Source of the DNA: Sulfuricurvum sp.
GTDB taxonomy: Bacteria; Campylobacterota; Campylobacteria; Campylobacterales; Sulfurimonadaceae
Assembly (NCBI GenBank): GCA_030694265.1
Contig: JAUXYP010000006.1
Span: forward strand, 1 to 64,000
Direction: 5' to 3'
DNA: 64,000 bases
The translations under genes and the position numbers were made by a program. The notes beneath the pieces were generated by a model, which was not told the DNA's origin, searched no databases, and saw only the letters and a list, made by a program, of their open reading frames with translations. Of the stretch, positions 6,520 through 15,441 are shown piece after piece (within the stretch, counting starts at the first letter, position 1; each line of letters starts with the position of its first letter).

Positions 6520-8283
6520 ATGATTACTTTTAAAACTCTTTTTACCATGATGCTGCGCTACAAACGTTCTTTATTGTGGGGAAATCTGATTGCTATTTTG
6601 GCAACAATTATTTCTATTCCCATCCCATTACTAATCCCGCTCATGGTTGATGAGGTACTGCTCAAAAAAGGGGGAGGGATTACGAGCGTTATTGACCAAT
6701 TCACGCCGTTGCACGAGCCGTTGCTGTATATTGGAATCGTATTGGCGATGACGATTACGTTACGGTTCCTCTTTTTTCTTCTCAGTGTTGCCTCACAGCG
6801 TTTTTTTATCACGCTGTCGCAGGAGTTAAGTTTCGCTATTCGGGTTCAAGCATTGGAACACCTTAAACACGTGTCGATGAGTGCTTATGAACGTTTAGGA
6901 AGCGGTAAAGTCATTACCCATCTCATCACTGATATCGATACGATTGAGCAATTTTTAGGCGGGGCACTTTCAAAACTGATTGTTTCGGTCGCGACTCTCA
7001 TCGGGGTGGCGGTGGTTTTGATATGGATTAATCCCCTTTTCGGGGTTCTTATTTTGATTTTTCAGCCCATGATCATGATTGTCACCCGTAAAATATCGGG
7101 GCGTGTAGGGAAACTCAAAAAAGAGCAGAACCGTACGATCGGTGTTCTCTCTGATACGTTGACGCAAATGTGTGATCTTTTCGGCCAGATTCGTGCAAGC
7201 AACAAAGAGGAGCGTTTTATCGGCGATGCGATAGAACAGTCCCAAAGTCTCAAACAAAGTGCCAGTGTCTACGGAATCAAAGCATTGTATGGAGAGCGCT
7301 ATTCCTATACCCTCTTTTTGAGCGGATTTGAGATTTTTCGCGCCCTTGGATTGGTGATGGTGCTGTATTCGGATTTGAGTATCGGACTCATGTTCGGGAT
7401 ATTCGGCTATTTATGGTTTATGATGACTCCGGTGCAAGAACTTCTGTCGCTGCAATACAGCTTTGCGAATGCTAAAAATGCACTAGCACGGCTCAATGAA
7501 CTCCTCTCTTTACCTACGGAACCCTCACAGCCCACTTACCCAATAGCATTGCCATCAAGCGGTGCTTTGTCGATACAGACCAAAGATTTGGTATTCGGAT
7601 ACGATTCGTCTGAACCGATACTGAAAGGGCTAAATCTTACGATCCGTGCTGGAAGTAAAGTTGCTATTATCGGTGCGAGCGGAAGCGGAAAAAGTACCCT
7701 CTCTCAACTGCTTGTCGGATTTTATTCTCCGACATCAGGCGATATTCTTTACAATCAAATCAGTGTTTCGGAGATAGGTTTTGCCCGTGTGCGTGATGAG
7801 GTGTTTGTCGTATTGCAGCAGCCGTTACTGTTTAACGATACCTTACGCTTTAATCTCACTATGGGTGAACCTATAGAAGACGATGCTATTTGGAAGGCTC
7901 TTAGAATCGCACAGTTGGATGTTTTTGTTTCTTCTCTAAGTGATAGATTAGAAACGCAGGTGGGAAAATTCGGTATACGCCTCTCAGGCGGTCAGCGTCA
8001 GCGTTTGAGTATCGCGCGTATGGTTTTGGCCAATCCCAAAGTGGTTATCTTCGATGAATCAACATCGGCTTTGGATGTCCATACGGAAACAGCACTTTTT
8101 GAAGCATTGGAAGAATTTTTGAGTGAAAAAACGATTATCATCATTGCGCATCGTCTCAGTACGGTGACACGGGCCGATTACATTTACGTATTGGAAAACG
8201 GTATGATTTTAGAAGAAGGATCGAGAGAAAAACTCGAAGCATTGGATGGAAGTTTTCGTTCTTTTGTAAACACACAACAATAG
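6520..8283 (+). CDS. ABC exporter, fused membrane and ATPase domains (MsbA/multidrug type)
   Basis: A half-transporter of 587 residues that works as a homodimer. Six membrane helices fill roughly residues 10-310, followed by a nucleotide-binding domain with Walker A GASGSGKST, signature LSGGQRQRLSIARM, Walker B VVIFDEST and the switch His in IIAHRLST. Substrates could be lipid, peptide or drug; there is no lipid A gene beside it. I chose the ATG at 6520: an in-frame TTG at 6502 has no ribosome site, and the only AAAGGAG nearby is 36 bases upstream and fits a six-codon mini-ORF (6495-6512). The AI-2E-like genes follow on the same strand. Confidence 0.9.
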   Translation: MITFKTLFTMMLRYKRSLLWGNLIAILATIISIPIPLLIPLMVDEVLLKKGGGITSVIDQFTPLHEPLLYIGIVLAMTITLRFLFFLLSVASQRFFITLSQELSFAIRVQALEHLKHVSMSAYERLGSGKVITHLITDIDTIEQFLGGALSKLIVSVATLIGVAVVLIWINPLFGVLILIFQPMIMIVTRKISGRVGKLKKEQNRTIGVLSDTLTQMCDLFGQIRASNKEERFIGDAIEQSQSLKQSASVYGIKALYGERYSYTLFLSGFEIFRALGLVMVLYSDLSIGLMFGIFGYLWFMMTPVQELLSLQYSFANAKNALARLNELLSLPTEPSQPTYPIALPSSGALSIQTKDLVFGYDSSEPILKGLNLTIRAGSKVAIIGASGSGKSTLSQLLVGFYSPTSGDILYNQISVSEIGFARVRDEVFVVLQQPLLFNDTLRFNLTMGEPIEDDAIWKALRIAQLDVFVSSLSDRLETQVGKFGIRLSGGQRQRLSIARMVLANPKVVIFDESTSALDVHTETALFEALEEFLSEKTIIIIAHRLSTVTRADYIYVLENGMILEEGSREKLEALDGSFRSFVNTQQ

Positions 8284-8319
8284 TGCTACAATCGTACTAA
8301 AAAACAAGAGGACACAGTT

Positions 8320-9387
8320 GTGAAACAAAATTATTTTTTGCGATGGATGGGAGTGGCGGCATTTGTTTTTATCATCTGGCTGCTGTTTCCCTTTTTAAAA
8401 AGCTTTTGTGTCGCACTGCTCTTGGCAATGGCGGTGTTACCTCTGCACAGAATCTTAGAGCTTCAAATCAAACGCAGTGAGTCCTTGAAATTTTTTGCTC
8501 CTCTTATTGCGGCTGGCATTGTCACTCTTGGCCTTTCACTCATTATTTTTCTTCCGATTGTTGTTTTCTTTTTTCAGCTTCTTGATCAGCCTGCTCATAC
8601 CATTGAAATGATTCGCTCGGTCGGGAATAAAATGGATACTTTGGGTACGTATTTACCTTCCTATCTTGCATGGCTCAAAGAGCCTTTGAATACTTTGCTT
8701 GCATTGGCGCAACTGCATAAAGACGAGATTATCACCTTTGTGGCAGGATGGTTTGGCAATGGTCTAAAAATGTTTATGGTTATGCTGGGTGAAATGAGCA
8801 TGATTGTTGTCTTTTTCTTCTTTTTGACGTGGTATGGTCGACGGCTTACGTTGTTTCTTCTTCCCATTGTTCCACTGAGCCGTTCCATCAAACGGGAGTT
8901 TTTGGAAGAGATGACAACAACGACTGCCGTGGTCTTTTATACGCTGTTGGGAGTGATGATTGCACAGGGGCTTGCTTTTGGGATTTTTATTGCATTTTTT
9001 GAGGGTTACAATCCATTATTACTGGGATTTTTAACAGGAATCTCTGCGATTATTCCTATTTTCGGTACGGCTTTGATATGGATTCCGGTTGCGGTTAATG
9101 AGTATGTCCAAGGCCACTTGATGAATGTTTTTATTATTGCTTTGTATTCGTGGGCAATGATGGCATTTTTTATCGATAACATTGTGAAATTGGTTATTTT
9201 AAATTTTGTCAATCAAACGCTCAGCGAAGGGAAAAAACGGATTAATGAGTTTGTTATTTTCTTTGCCATCGTCGGCGGTTTGGCGACGTTCGGATTTTGG
9301 GGAGTCATATTGGGACCGGCAATGCTGGCATTTGCCGTTACAACGTTACGAACGTTGCGAAAAACAAATCGTGCTACGCTTTGCTAA
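8320..9387 (+). CDS. AI-2E/PerM-family transporter, copy 1
   Basis: A 355-residue integral membrane protein of the AI-2E transporter family. It shows paired N-terminal helices, a central soluble stretch, and the conserved block AQGLAFGIFIAFFEGYNPLL followed by IIPIFGTALIWIPVA. The GTG start follows AAGAGGA. Family members include the autoinducer-2 exporter TqsA and Na+/H+ antiporters, so the name does not fix the substrate. The next gene is a paralogue with the same layout 32 bases away, which indicates a tandem duplication. Confidence 0.85.
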   Translation: MKQNYFLRWMGVAAFVFIIWLLFPFLKSFCVALLLAMAVLPLHRILELQIKRSESLKFFAPLIAAGIVTLGLSLIIFLPIVVFFFQLLDQPAHTIEMIRSVGNKMDTLGTYLPSYLAWLKEPLNTLLALAQLHKDEIITFVAGWFGNGLKMFMVMLGEMSMIVVFFFFLTWYGRRLTLFLLPIVPLSRSIKREFLEEMTTTTAVVFYTLLGVMIAQGLAFGIFIAFFEGYNPLLLGFLTGISAIIPIFGTALIWIPVAVNEYVQGHLMNVFIIALYSWAMMAFFIDNIVKLVILNFVNQTLSEGKKRINEFVIFFAIVGGLATFGFWGVILGPAMLAFAVTTLRTLRKTNRATLC

Positions 9388-9419
9388 CACACAATAAAAT
9401 GAGATACTAAAGGGAAATG

Positions 9420-10481
9420 ATGGCACAAAATCAATTTGTACGAGTAATAATTTTTGGGGCATTTACGTTATGTTTTTGGCTTTTTTACCCCTTTTTAAAA
9501 AGTTTTTTTGTGGCTTTTTTACTGATGACCGCCTTCGCCCCTTTGCATAATCTGGTGGAACACCGATTGATCAGAAGTAATCGGCTGAGTCCGTATCGCG
9601 AGATTATTGGCGCATCATTAATGACATTGGCTTTGTTTTTGGTGCTGTTTGTCCCTATTTTGTTTTTTGTTTATTACATCGCCAGCCATCCGGATGAAAT
9701 CATGAAGATTGCGTATACGTATCAAACGCAAGGGATGCGTCTGATCTCTCATCTCCCGCATTCATTTGATGGCATAAGGGAAATCATTGCAGCGCTTATT
9801 CTCAAAGCCAGCGAGTATCAAGCTCAAATCATCTCTACTTTGGCCGTAAGTTTGGGAAATGGGATATTGGGCTTTTTGGGAGCGATAGGAGAGATGATTA
9901 TGATCGTCATCTTTTTCTTTTTTTTGGCTTGGTTTCGTCGTCCTATCACGTTGGCCATTGCTCCGGTGATTCCTATAAGACGACGCATTCGCCAAGAATT
10001 TGTGCAAGACATGATCGCGACGACGGCTACGGGCTTTTATACATTAATCGGGGTAGCCGTGGCACAGGGCTTGGCCTTTGGGATTTTTATCAGTTTTTTT
10101 CATTTGTATGATCCATGGTTATTTGGGCTTATGATTGCGGTTACTTCGGTGATTCCTATTGTTGGGACGGCATTGATCTGGATTCCCGTAGCACTGAATG
10201 AATTTATCAATGGGCATAATCTTAATGCGCTAGTGATACTTATCTATTCGTGGGCGATGCTCTCATTTTTTATAGACAATGTTGTTCGGCTTATTATCCT
10301 GCAACAAATTAACAAGCTGTTTAGCCATGGGCGACAAACAATTAACGATTTTTTAATTTTCTTTGCCCTTATCGCGGGACTTACGACGTTTGGATTTTGG
10401 GGATTCTTATTGGGGCCTGCAATCGTTGCTTTTGTGGTTACGCTATTGCGAATGCTTCGACGTAACCATGTTACCCGTTAA
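9420..10481 (+). CDS. AI-2E/PerM-family transporter, copy 2
   Basis: A 353-residue paralogue of the preceding gene: the same AQGLAFGIFISFF block, SVIPIVGTALIWIPVALNEF and YSWAMLSFFIDNVVRLIIL, diverged at many sites. Two ATGs are adjacent; I prefer the second (9420) because it is better spaced from AAAGGG, while 9417 adds one Met. It overlaps the stop of the oppositely oriented small gene by four bases. Long divergence between the two copies implies an old duplication and perhaps distinct substrates. Confidence 0.83.
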   Translation: MAQNQFVRVIIFGAFTLCFWLFYPFLKSFFVAFLLMTAFAPLHNLVEHRLIRSNRLSPYREIIGASLMTLALFLVLFVPILFFVYYIASHPDEIMKIAYTYQTQGMRLISHLPHSFDGIREIIAALILKASEYQAQIISTLAVSLGNGILGFLGAIGEMIMIVIFFFFLAWFRRPITLAIAPVIPIRRRIRQEFVQDMIATTATGFYTLIGVAVAQGLAFGIFISFFHLYDPWLFGLMIAVTSVIPIVGTALIWIPVALNEFINGHNLNALVILIYSWAMLSFFIDNVVRLIILQQINKLFSHGRQTINDFLIFFALIAGLTTFGFWGFLLGPAIVAFVVTLLRMLRRNHVTR

Positions 10482-10795
10482 GATTTGAGTGTTTGAACCT
10501 CGGCGCGCAGACGAGCGAGTTCTTCTTTTAACGAAGCAATCTCATCTTCATTAACAGGGTCGTTTGACTCGCTAGCGGTATCCGTATAGCGTTGAATTGC
10601 ACTCTGCACGTTTTGGCTCAGTTGATTAAACTGTGTTTTCGTTTTTTCGATGAGGTCATTGTTGTCAAGATTAAGACTGCCTTCCAAATCTTGAATCCCA
10701 GCGAGAATTTCATCTTGGTGTTTGTAGGCATAATAAGCTGCCGCTCCACCTAAAACAGCTCCGAGTAAAAAAGTGAGGGCATTATTTTTTTCCAT
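10478..10795 (-). CDS. small membrane-anchored coiled-coil protein (YtxH-like)
   Basis: A 105-residue protein: one N-terminal glycine-rich membrane helix (LTFLLGAVLGGAAAYYAY, residues 8-25) and a charged, helical C-terminal part whose last 25 residues (DEIASLKEELARLRAEVQTL) form a clear coiled coil. The layout resembles YtxH-domain proteins, but sequence identity is too low to be sure. It follows another single-helix protein by nine bases on the same strand, so the pair is probably an operon. Function unknown. Confidence 0.7.
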   Translation of the reverse strand: MEKNNALTFLLGAVLGGAAAYYAYKHQDEILAGIQDLEGSLNLDNNDLIEKTKTQFNQLSQNVQSAIQRYTDTASESNDPVNEDEIASLKEELARLRAEVQTLKS

Positions 10796-10804
10796 GAAAG
10801 ATTC

Positions 10805-11206
10805 CTAGTTGTGGGGTTGTTTTTTAAATATTTGCGCCAGTGCACCGATCGCCAATGAACCGATAGTGACTTTTGCAATACCCCCTGATGCTTTCATCGC
10901 GAGAGTTCTAGTCTCTTCATGGATGTACGAAACCAATTCGCGTATTTCATGCAAGGCTGAGAGTGATTTTTCACTAATAGGGGTTGTTTGATCTTTAAGA
11001 TGTATGATAAATTCATTGATTTCATGAAGTGTCAGCGCCCCTTTAGTCGTAAGGAAACTGAGTTCATTTTGGACAACTGCTATAAATTCCTGCGATTTTT
11101 GCATCATTTTAACGGCATAAAATCCGATCAATGCGATTACTAAGGTGATAATGACCATGCATACGGCGATAATCCCGACAAAGATAGTGAGCGTTTCATT
11201 GTTCAT
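10805..11206 (-). CDS. single-helix membrane protein, DUF948-like
   Basis: A 133-residue protein with one N-terminal membrane helix (IFVGIIAVCMVIITLVIALI, about residues 8-28) and a long amphipathic helical tail, ending in a short hydrophobic patch (GSLAIGALAQIF). The arrangement recalls DUF948 proteins, which have an N-terminal anchor and a helical cytoplasmic part. It is the first gene of a two-gene unit with the YtxH-like protein; GGTACC-rich leader and a weak ribosome site (AAGGTACC) precede the ATG. Function unknown. Confidence 0.65.
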   Translation of the reverse strand: MNNETLTIFVGIIAVCMVIITLVIALIGFYAVKMMQKSQEFIAVVQNELSFLTTKGALTLHEINEFIIHLKDQTTPISEKSLSALHEIRELVSYIHEETRTLAMKASGGIAKVTIGSLAIGALAQIFKKQPHN

Positions 11207-11337
11207 GGGGTACCTTTGAAATTTTAATTAGTGTAACCTAAGATTTCTTAAGAGTCGTATCGTGGGGTTAATTTGCGCATGAAATTTTTTAAAAAAATAA
11301 TGTATCATTCTTCATAAAGATGAACAGGGGATATAAA

Positions 11338-12054
11338 ATGAGAAAAGTTACAAAGAGTTTTTTATGTGTTTGTTTTGCCCTTGTTAATAGTGCAAGTGCG
11401 GATGAAGCATTGATTGAAAGTATCAAAAAAGGAGATGTTGCCACCGTAAATCAAATGATTCAAAGCGGAGCCAATGTTGATAAAAAAGAGAATGGAGCAA
11501 CGCCTTTGATGTGGGCATCAAAAGGGGGAAATGTCGAAATCGTCAATGCATTGATTGCAAAAGGTGCTGATGTAAATGCTCAAGATGGGGCTAAATACAG
11601 TGCTCTTATGTATGCAGTGTCACAAGGACATCATGATGTTATTAAAGTGCTGTTAGATCGGGGTGCAAAGCCAAATGCAAAAACTAAAAACGGAATTTTC
11701 CCACTCAAAACAGCCATTGATAAAAATGATCGAAAAAGCGCAGAGATGTTACTGTCTCATGGGGCAGATGTTAACATGATCACTCCGTGCGGCGCATCGG
11801 TAATGTTGAGTGCTGTGACAGGAAACCATCCTGATATGGTGGCTCTTTTGCTGGAAAACGGTGTTAATGTAAACAAAGGTGATGATGAGGGTGAAACTCC
11901 GTTGATGCTTGCGGCAGAGGCCGGAAATAAAGAGTTAGTCCTTTCTTTGTTGGCTAAGGGAGCCGATAAAAGTATCAAAGATGCAGAAGGAAGAACTGCT
12001 CACAAACATGCTGAACTTGCTGGGCACTCTGAAATTGCAAAACTTTTAGAATAG
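11338..12054 (+). CDS. secreted ankyrin-repeat protein
   Basis: A 238-residue protein with a Sec signal peptide (residues 1-20, ending NSASA) and about six ankyrin repeats filling the rest (for example GATPLMWASKGGNVEIVNAL and GETPLMLAAEAGNKELVLSL). The ATG at 11338 follows CAGGGG; an earlier in-frame ATG at 11320 has no ribosome site and would spoil the signal peptide. Ankyrin proteins of this size in the bacterial periplasm have been linked to catalase and oxidative stress (for example AnkB of Pseudomonas), but nothing here proves such a link. It converges on the P-type ATPase gene with an 11-base gap. Confidence 0.85.
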   Translation: MRKVTKSFLCVCFALVNSASADEALIESIKKGDVATVNQMIQSGANVDKKENGATPLMWASKGGNVEIVNALIAKGADVNAQDGAKYSALMYAVSQGHHDVIKVLLDRGAKPNAKTKNGIFPLKTAIDKNDRKSAEMLLSHGADVNMITPCGASVMLSAVTGNHPDMVALLLENGVNVNKGDDEGETPLMLAAEAGNKELVLSLLAKGADKSIKDAEGRTAHKHAELAGHSEIAKLLE

Positions 12055-12065
12055 TACGCCTTCCA

Positions 12066-14567
12066 TTAGGCTGGGGCTATTTTTTGATGAATACTTTGCA
12101 AGAATTTTAGCCATACCCCGCTTACGACCATCATTACTAAAGCCGCGAAAATCGCGGCAAGGGTGATGGGTTCAAATCGTAGCATATCGCGTAAAAACGG
12201 CACGAATAATACCGATGCAAGTATCAGACTCACTCCCCCAAACATGGTTAATATCCAAGGATTTCCTTTACTAATAAATGCTGCATCACGATTTACTAAG
12301 ACCAAAAGAAAGAGGATAGGTATAAGGGCGGTAAAAAGACTTATGCGTATATCTGCTTCATTCCAACCGTTATGGCGCAGCAATGCATATCCAATCAGTA
12401 GTATGAATGCGATTCCAACCCCTTGTATCAAGGCATAGCCCACATTTTCGACCGAAAAAGGGCTCGCGGAAATAACACGAGGCGGTCGACTCATTACATT
12501 TGCTGCTGCCGCTTCCGCCTCAAAAACGATAGCGCAGGCAGGATCGATCATGAGCTGAAGCAAAACGATGTGAACCGGCTGTAACATATCAGGCCACTGC
12601 ATCAATGCAGGAATGAGGGTTAAAGCAATAATGGGAACGTGAACCGCAAAGACAAATCGTGTCGCTTTGATGATATTGTCATAAATACGCCGCCCTTGAG
12701 CAATAGCAGCAACAATGCTCTCAAAACGGTCATCCAACAGTACCAGTGCTGCGGATTCTCGCGCGACATCGGTTCCGCGTTCCCCCATGGCAATACCGAC
12801 GTCTGCTGCTTTGAGTGCAGGAGCATCATTGACCCCATCCCCTGTCATCGCCACAACATCCCCTCCCTCTTGCAGCACTCGGACAAGACGCAGTTTTTGT
12901 TCAGGTTTCATACGGGCACACACATCGGTTTTTTTGAGGCGGGACAGAAGTTCACTATCTGTGAGCATAGTAATTTCATCTCCCATAAGCACTTGGGCAT
13001 GTTTACTTAACCCTACTTCTTTTGCAATAGAGCGGGCCGTTTCGCAATGGTCACCGGTGATCATCAGGACACGAATACCTGCATTGTGACATTGGGTAAT
13101 TGCGGCAGAAACATCAGGACGGGGCGGATCCATGAATCCAACGAGGCCTAGAAACGTGAAGTCAAAGTCATGTTGGCTCTTTGGCCATAGTGGGGTATTT
13201 TCCGCCCCTTCCCAGGAACCTTTGGCCACTCCTAATACTCGTAAACCACGCTTGGCCATCTCTTCTACCTGAGCTTCAATTTTTTGATGTTCTTCGGCAT
13301 TCAGATGGCATAAATCGGCAACAGCCTCAGGAGCACCCTTGGTAGCGAGTAAATATACAGAAGGTTTTGTGTCTGAGTATACATGCGTCATTGCCAAAAT
13401 ATCAGGTGAGATGTCATATTGAAACTCAGGGATACGGTTATCATGAATGTGCTCGGTACCGCTGAGGTGAGCATGGCAAAATTGCTGAATCGCTTTTTCC
13501 ATAGGATCAAAAGGGTCTATGGGAGTGGCAAGCATGGCAAATTCTATTAAAGTGTGAAATTTTTCTTCCAACTCTCTGTCTTCGCTGGCACTGTACGAAA
13601 AATCATGAACGGAGAGCTCGGCGACTTGCATGCGATTTTGAGTCAAAGTGCCTGTTTTATCTACGGCCAATACCGTAATGGCTCCCAGTGCTTCAACAGC
13701 CGTCACGTTACGTGTCAGGACATTTATTTTACTGATTCTCCATGCACCAAGAGCTAAAAAAACGGTGAGAATAACGGGAATTTCTTCAGGTAATACGGCC
13801 ATCGAGAGAGCGATTCCAGAAAGGATACTTTCTAAAACAGAATGGTTATTCCATCCCCAATTAACCAATACAAGTGCCAATGCCAAAGCAAAGGCAAGGA
13901 TGCTCAATGTGCGAACCAAAGTGCGAGATGAGCGTTGAAGTCCAGAAAAAGTTTCATCGGTGAGGGAGAGAGCTTCTCCTATATGACCTACAGCGGTTGC
14001 CGTTCCAGTAGTCTGCACGATGGCCAATCCGACACCTTTGGTCACTACCGTACTGGCAAATAGGGATGATGTATCTTTTGAACCTACGGTTTTGTCCACA
14101 CTTACGGATTCACCGGTAAGCAGTGACTCGTCGACAGACAACTGCCCTTGTACAAGGCAAGCATCCGCCGCAATACGATCCCCCTCATGCAGTACTATGA
14201 GATCACCGGGAACGACTTCCTGACTTGAAATACGGATTTCTTTGTTATCTCGTATGACCAATGCTCTTGGTGCTGAGAGGTTGCGCAATGATTCCAATGC
14301 CCGTTGTGTTTTATGCTCTTGTGCCAACGTAATACCAATAACGACAAAGACAAATGCCAGTAAAAATAGGGCTTCAGCACGATCTCCAAGAGCCAAATAA
14401 ATGAGGCCCGCTATAAGTAGCATCAAAAACATAGGTTCACGTATGACTTTGAGCATAAGAGCCAGCAGTGTTTTTGGTTCACTTCCAGGCAGCGCATTAC
14501 GACCGTATTTAGTCAGCCTTTCACTAGCTTGGGAAGTACTTAATCCGTTAATACTCTTTTTCCCCAT
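12066..14567 (-). CDS. P2-type cation-transporting ATPase
   Basis: An 833-residue P-type ATPase. Visible: N-terminal cation-ATPase segment (residues 1-60), actuator motif TGES (151-154), M4 ion-site motif PEEIP (260-264), phosphorylation site DKTGTLT with Asp303, nucleotide-binding KGAP (410-413) and hinge TGDGVND (575-581), then the C-terminal membrane domain. PEEIP and the overall layout fit the P2A/P2B (Ca2+, or Na+/Mn2+) group rather than heavy-metal P1B pumps, since no CPC motif is present. Likely exports Ca2+ or a similar cation. It is monocistronic and lies next to an integrase remnant. Confidence 0.88.
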   Translation of the reverse strand: MGKKSINGLSTSQASERLTKYGRNALPGSEPKTLLALMLKVIREPMFLMLLIAGLIYLALGDRAEALFLLAFVFVVIGITLAQEHKTQRALESLRNLSAPRALVIRDNKEIRISSQEVVPGDLIVLHEGDRIAADACLVQGQLSVDESLLTGESVSVDKTVGSKDTSSLFASTVVTKGVGLAIVQTTGTATAVGHIGEALSLTDETFSGLQRSSRTLVRTLSILAFALALALVLVNWGWNNHSVLESILSGIALSMAVLPEEIPVILTVFLALGAWRISKINVLTRNVTAVEALGAITVLAVDKTGTLTQNRMQVAELSVHDFSYSASEDRELEEKFHTLIEFAMLATPIDPFDPMEKAIQQFCHAHLSGTEHIHDNRIPEFQYDISPDILAMTHVYSDTKPSVYLLATKGAPEAVADLCHLNAEEHQKIEAQVEEMAKRGLRVLGVAKGSWEGAENTPLWPKSQHDFDFTFLGLVGFMDPPRPDVSAAITQCHNAGIRVLMITGDHCETARSIAKEVGLSKHAQVLMGDEITMLTDSELLSRLKKTDVCARMKPEQKLRLVRVLQEGGDVVAMTGDGVNDAPALKAADVGIAMGERGTDVARESAALVLLDDRFESIVAAIAQGRRIYDNIIKATRFVFAVHVPIIALTLIPALMQWPDMLQPVHIVLLQLMIDPACAIVFEAEAAAANVMSRPPRVISASPFSVENVGYALIQGVGIAFILLIGYALLRHNGWNEADIRISLFTALIPILFLLVLVNRDAAFISKGNPWILTMFGGVSLILASVLFVPFLRDMLRFEPITLAAIFAALVMMVVSGVWLKFLQSIHQKIAPA

Positions 14568-14657
14568 ACTCTTGCTCTTTAGTGGTTTTAAATAAAGGAT
14601 GTTCTAAATGTTACAGCAATATAACTGTTCAGATGGCCATAATACTCCCATACCAAA

Positions 14658-14957
14658 TTAGAGCTTGATCTGTTTTATTGCTTTGCGCTTGAGTGATGGA
14701 TCAATTCCTTGGGCTATGTCTGTATGGTGCTGATCACATATTGCACGTGCATCACTCAGTGATAGTACGGGATAAGTTCCAAAAGTAACACTGCGCTCGA
14801 CACCTTCATAGTGATATTTTAAACGCCAGAGCTTTGCACCGGTTGTTTTGATCAGCAAATAAAGCCCTCTTTCATCATAGAGCTTGTAATTACTATCAGA
14901 GGGTTGAGCATCTTCGATATCGGCGTCGGTAAGAGGTTGCGTTGTGTTTAAATACAT
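14658..14957 (-). pseudogene. tyrosine integrase remnant (DUF4102 arm-binding domain only)
   Basis: About 99 residues matching only the N-terminal arm-type DNA-binding domain of phage/island integrases: the hallmark KLYDERGLYLLIKTTGAKLWRLKY, then ERSVTFGTYPVLSLSDAR and the start of the linker (GIDPSLKRKAIKQ). The stop at 14658 removes the core-binding and catalytic domains (no Arg/His/Tyr motifs follow downstream), while intact members are about 400 residues. I chose the ATG at 14957, though a start at 14975 is possible. It marks a decayed integration event between the P-type ATPase and the gene at 15074; no matching attachment repeat was found. Confidence 0.75.
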
Positions 14958-15073
14958 AAAGCAAAGAATACCCAAAGTAAAAAGGTTTTTTCATAATAAA
15001 GCACATCAAAAAATTAATCCACTCATTAGTTTAAAAGTTATAGACTAGTAATAAGATAATTTGGAGGTGTATC

Positions 15074-15382
15074 ATGCAAGTGAGTTCCTATCTATTTCAA
15101 AGCCCTTATTCACAGGCGGTTCAAGTAGGTCGCCCAGACCCGGTACAAGAACAAAAACAGGCGACAGAAGAACAATCAGAGAAATCGAAAGATAAAGATA
15201 ATTTGCTAGATCAGGAGAGTAGCAGTTCCCAAAACGATCCAGTGGGAATCAATGTGAAATCATCTACAATGTACCAAAATGATATCAGTTCAAAAAGTAC
15301 ATCAGAAGCAGTAAATACGTTGATAGCTGTTGCCAAAGATGCCGGTCGTTCTGAAAATATCAAGGCATATGTTAATAATTGA
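15074..15382 (+). CDS. hypothetical hydrophilic protein
   Basis: A 102-residue ORF with a good ribosome site (TTGGAGGTG) before the ATG. It is very rich in Gln, Glu, Lys and Ser, especially residues 25-55 (EQKQATEEQSEKSKDKD), with no cysteine, no signal peptide and no membrane helix. The C-terminal third (SEAVNTLIAVAKDAGRSENI) may form a helix. The layout suggests a disordered N-terminus and a short folded tail. I do not recognise a family. It stands alone next to the integrase remnant and may be part of the same acquired segment. Confidence 0.6.
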   Translation: MQVSSYLFQSPYSQAVQVGRPDPVQEQKQATEEQSEKSKDKDNLLDQESSSSQNDPVGINVKSSTMYQNDISSKSTSEAVNTLIAVAKDAGRSENIKAYVNN

Positions 15383-15441
15383 GAAGAGCGAAGTTACCTC
15401 GATGCTGCTTCCGATTTTCTCTTTAAATTTTTAGTGAGTGT

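Noticed and set aside
14658-14975. Functional integrase
   Set aside because: Only the arm-binding domain is present and no catalytic residues follow downstream.
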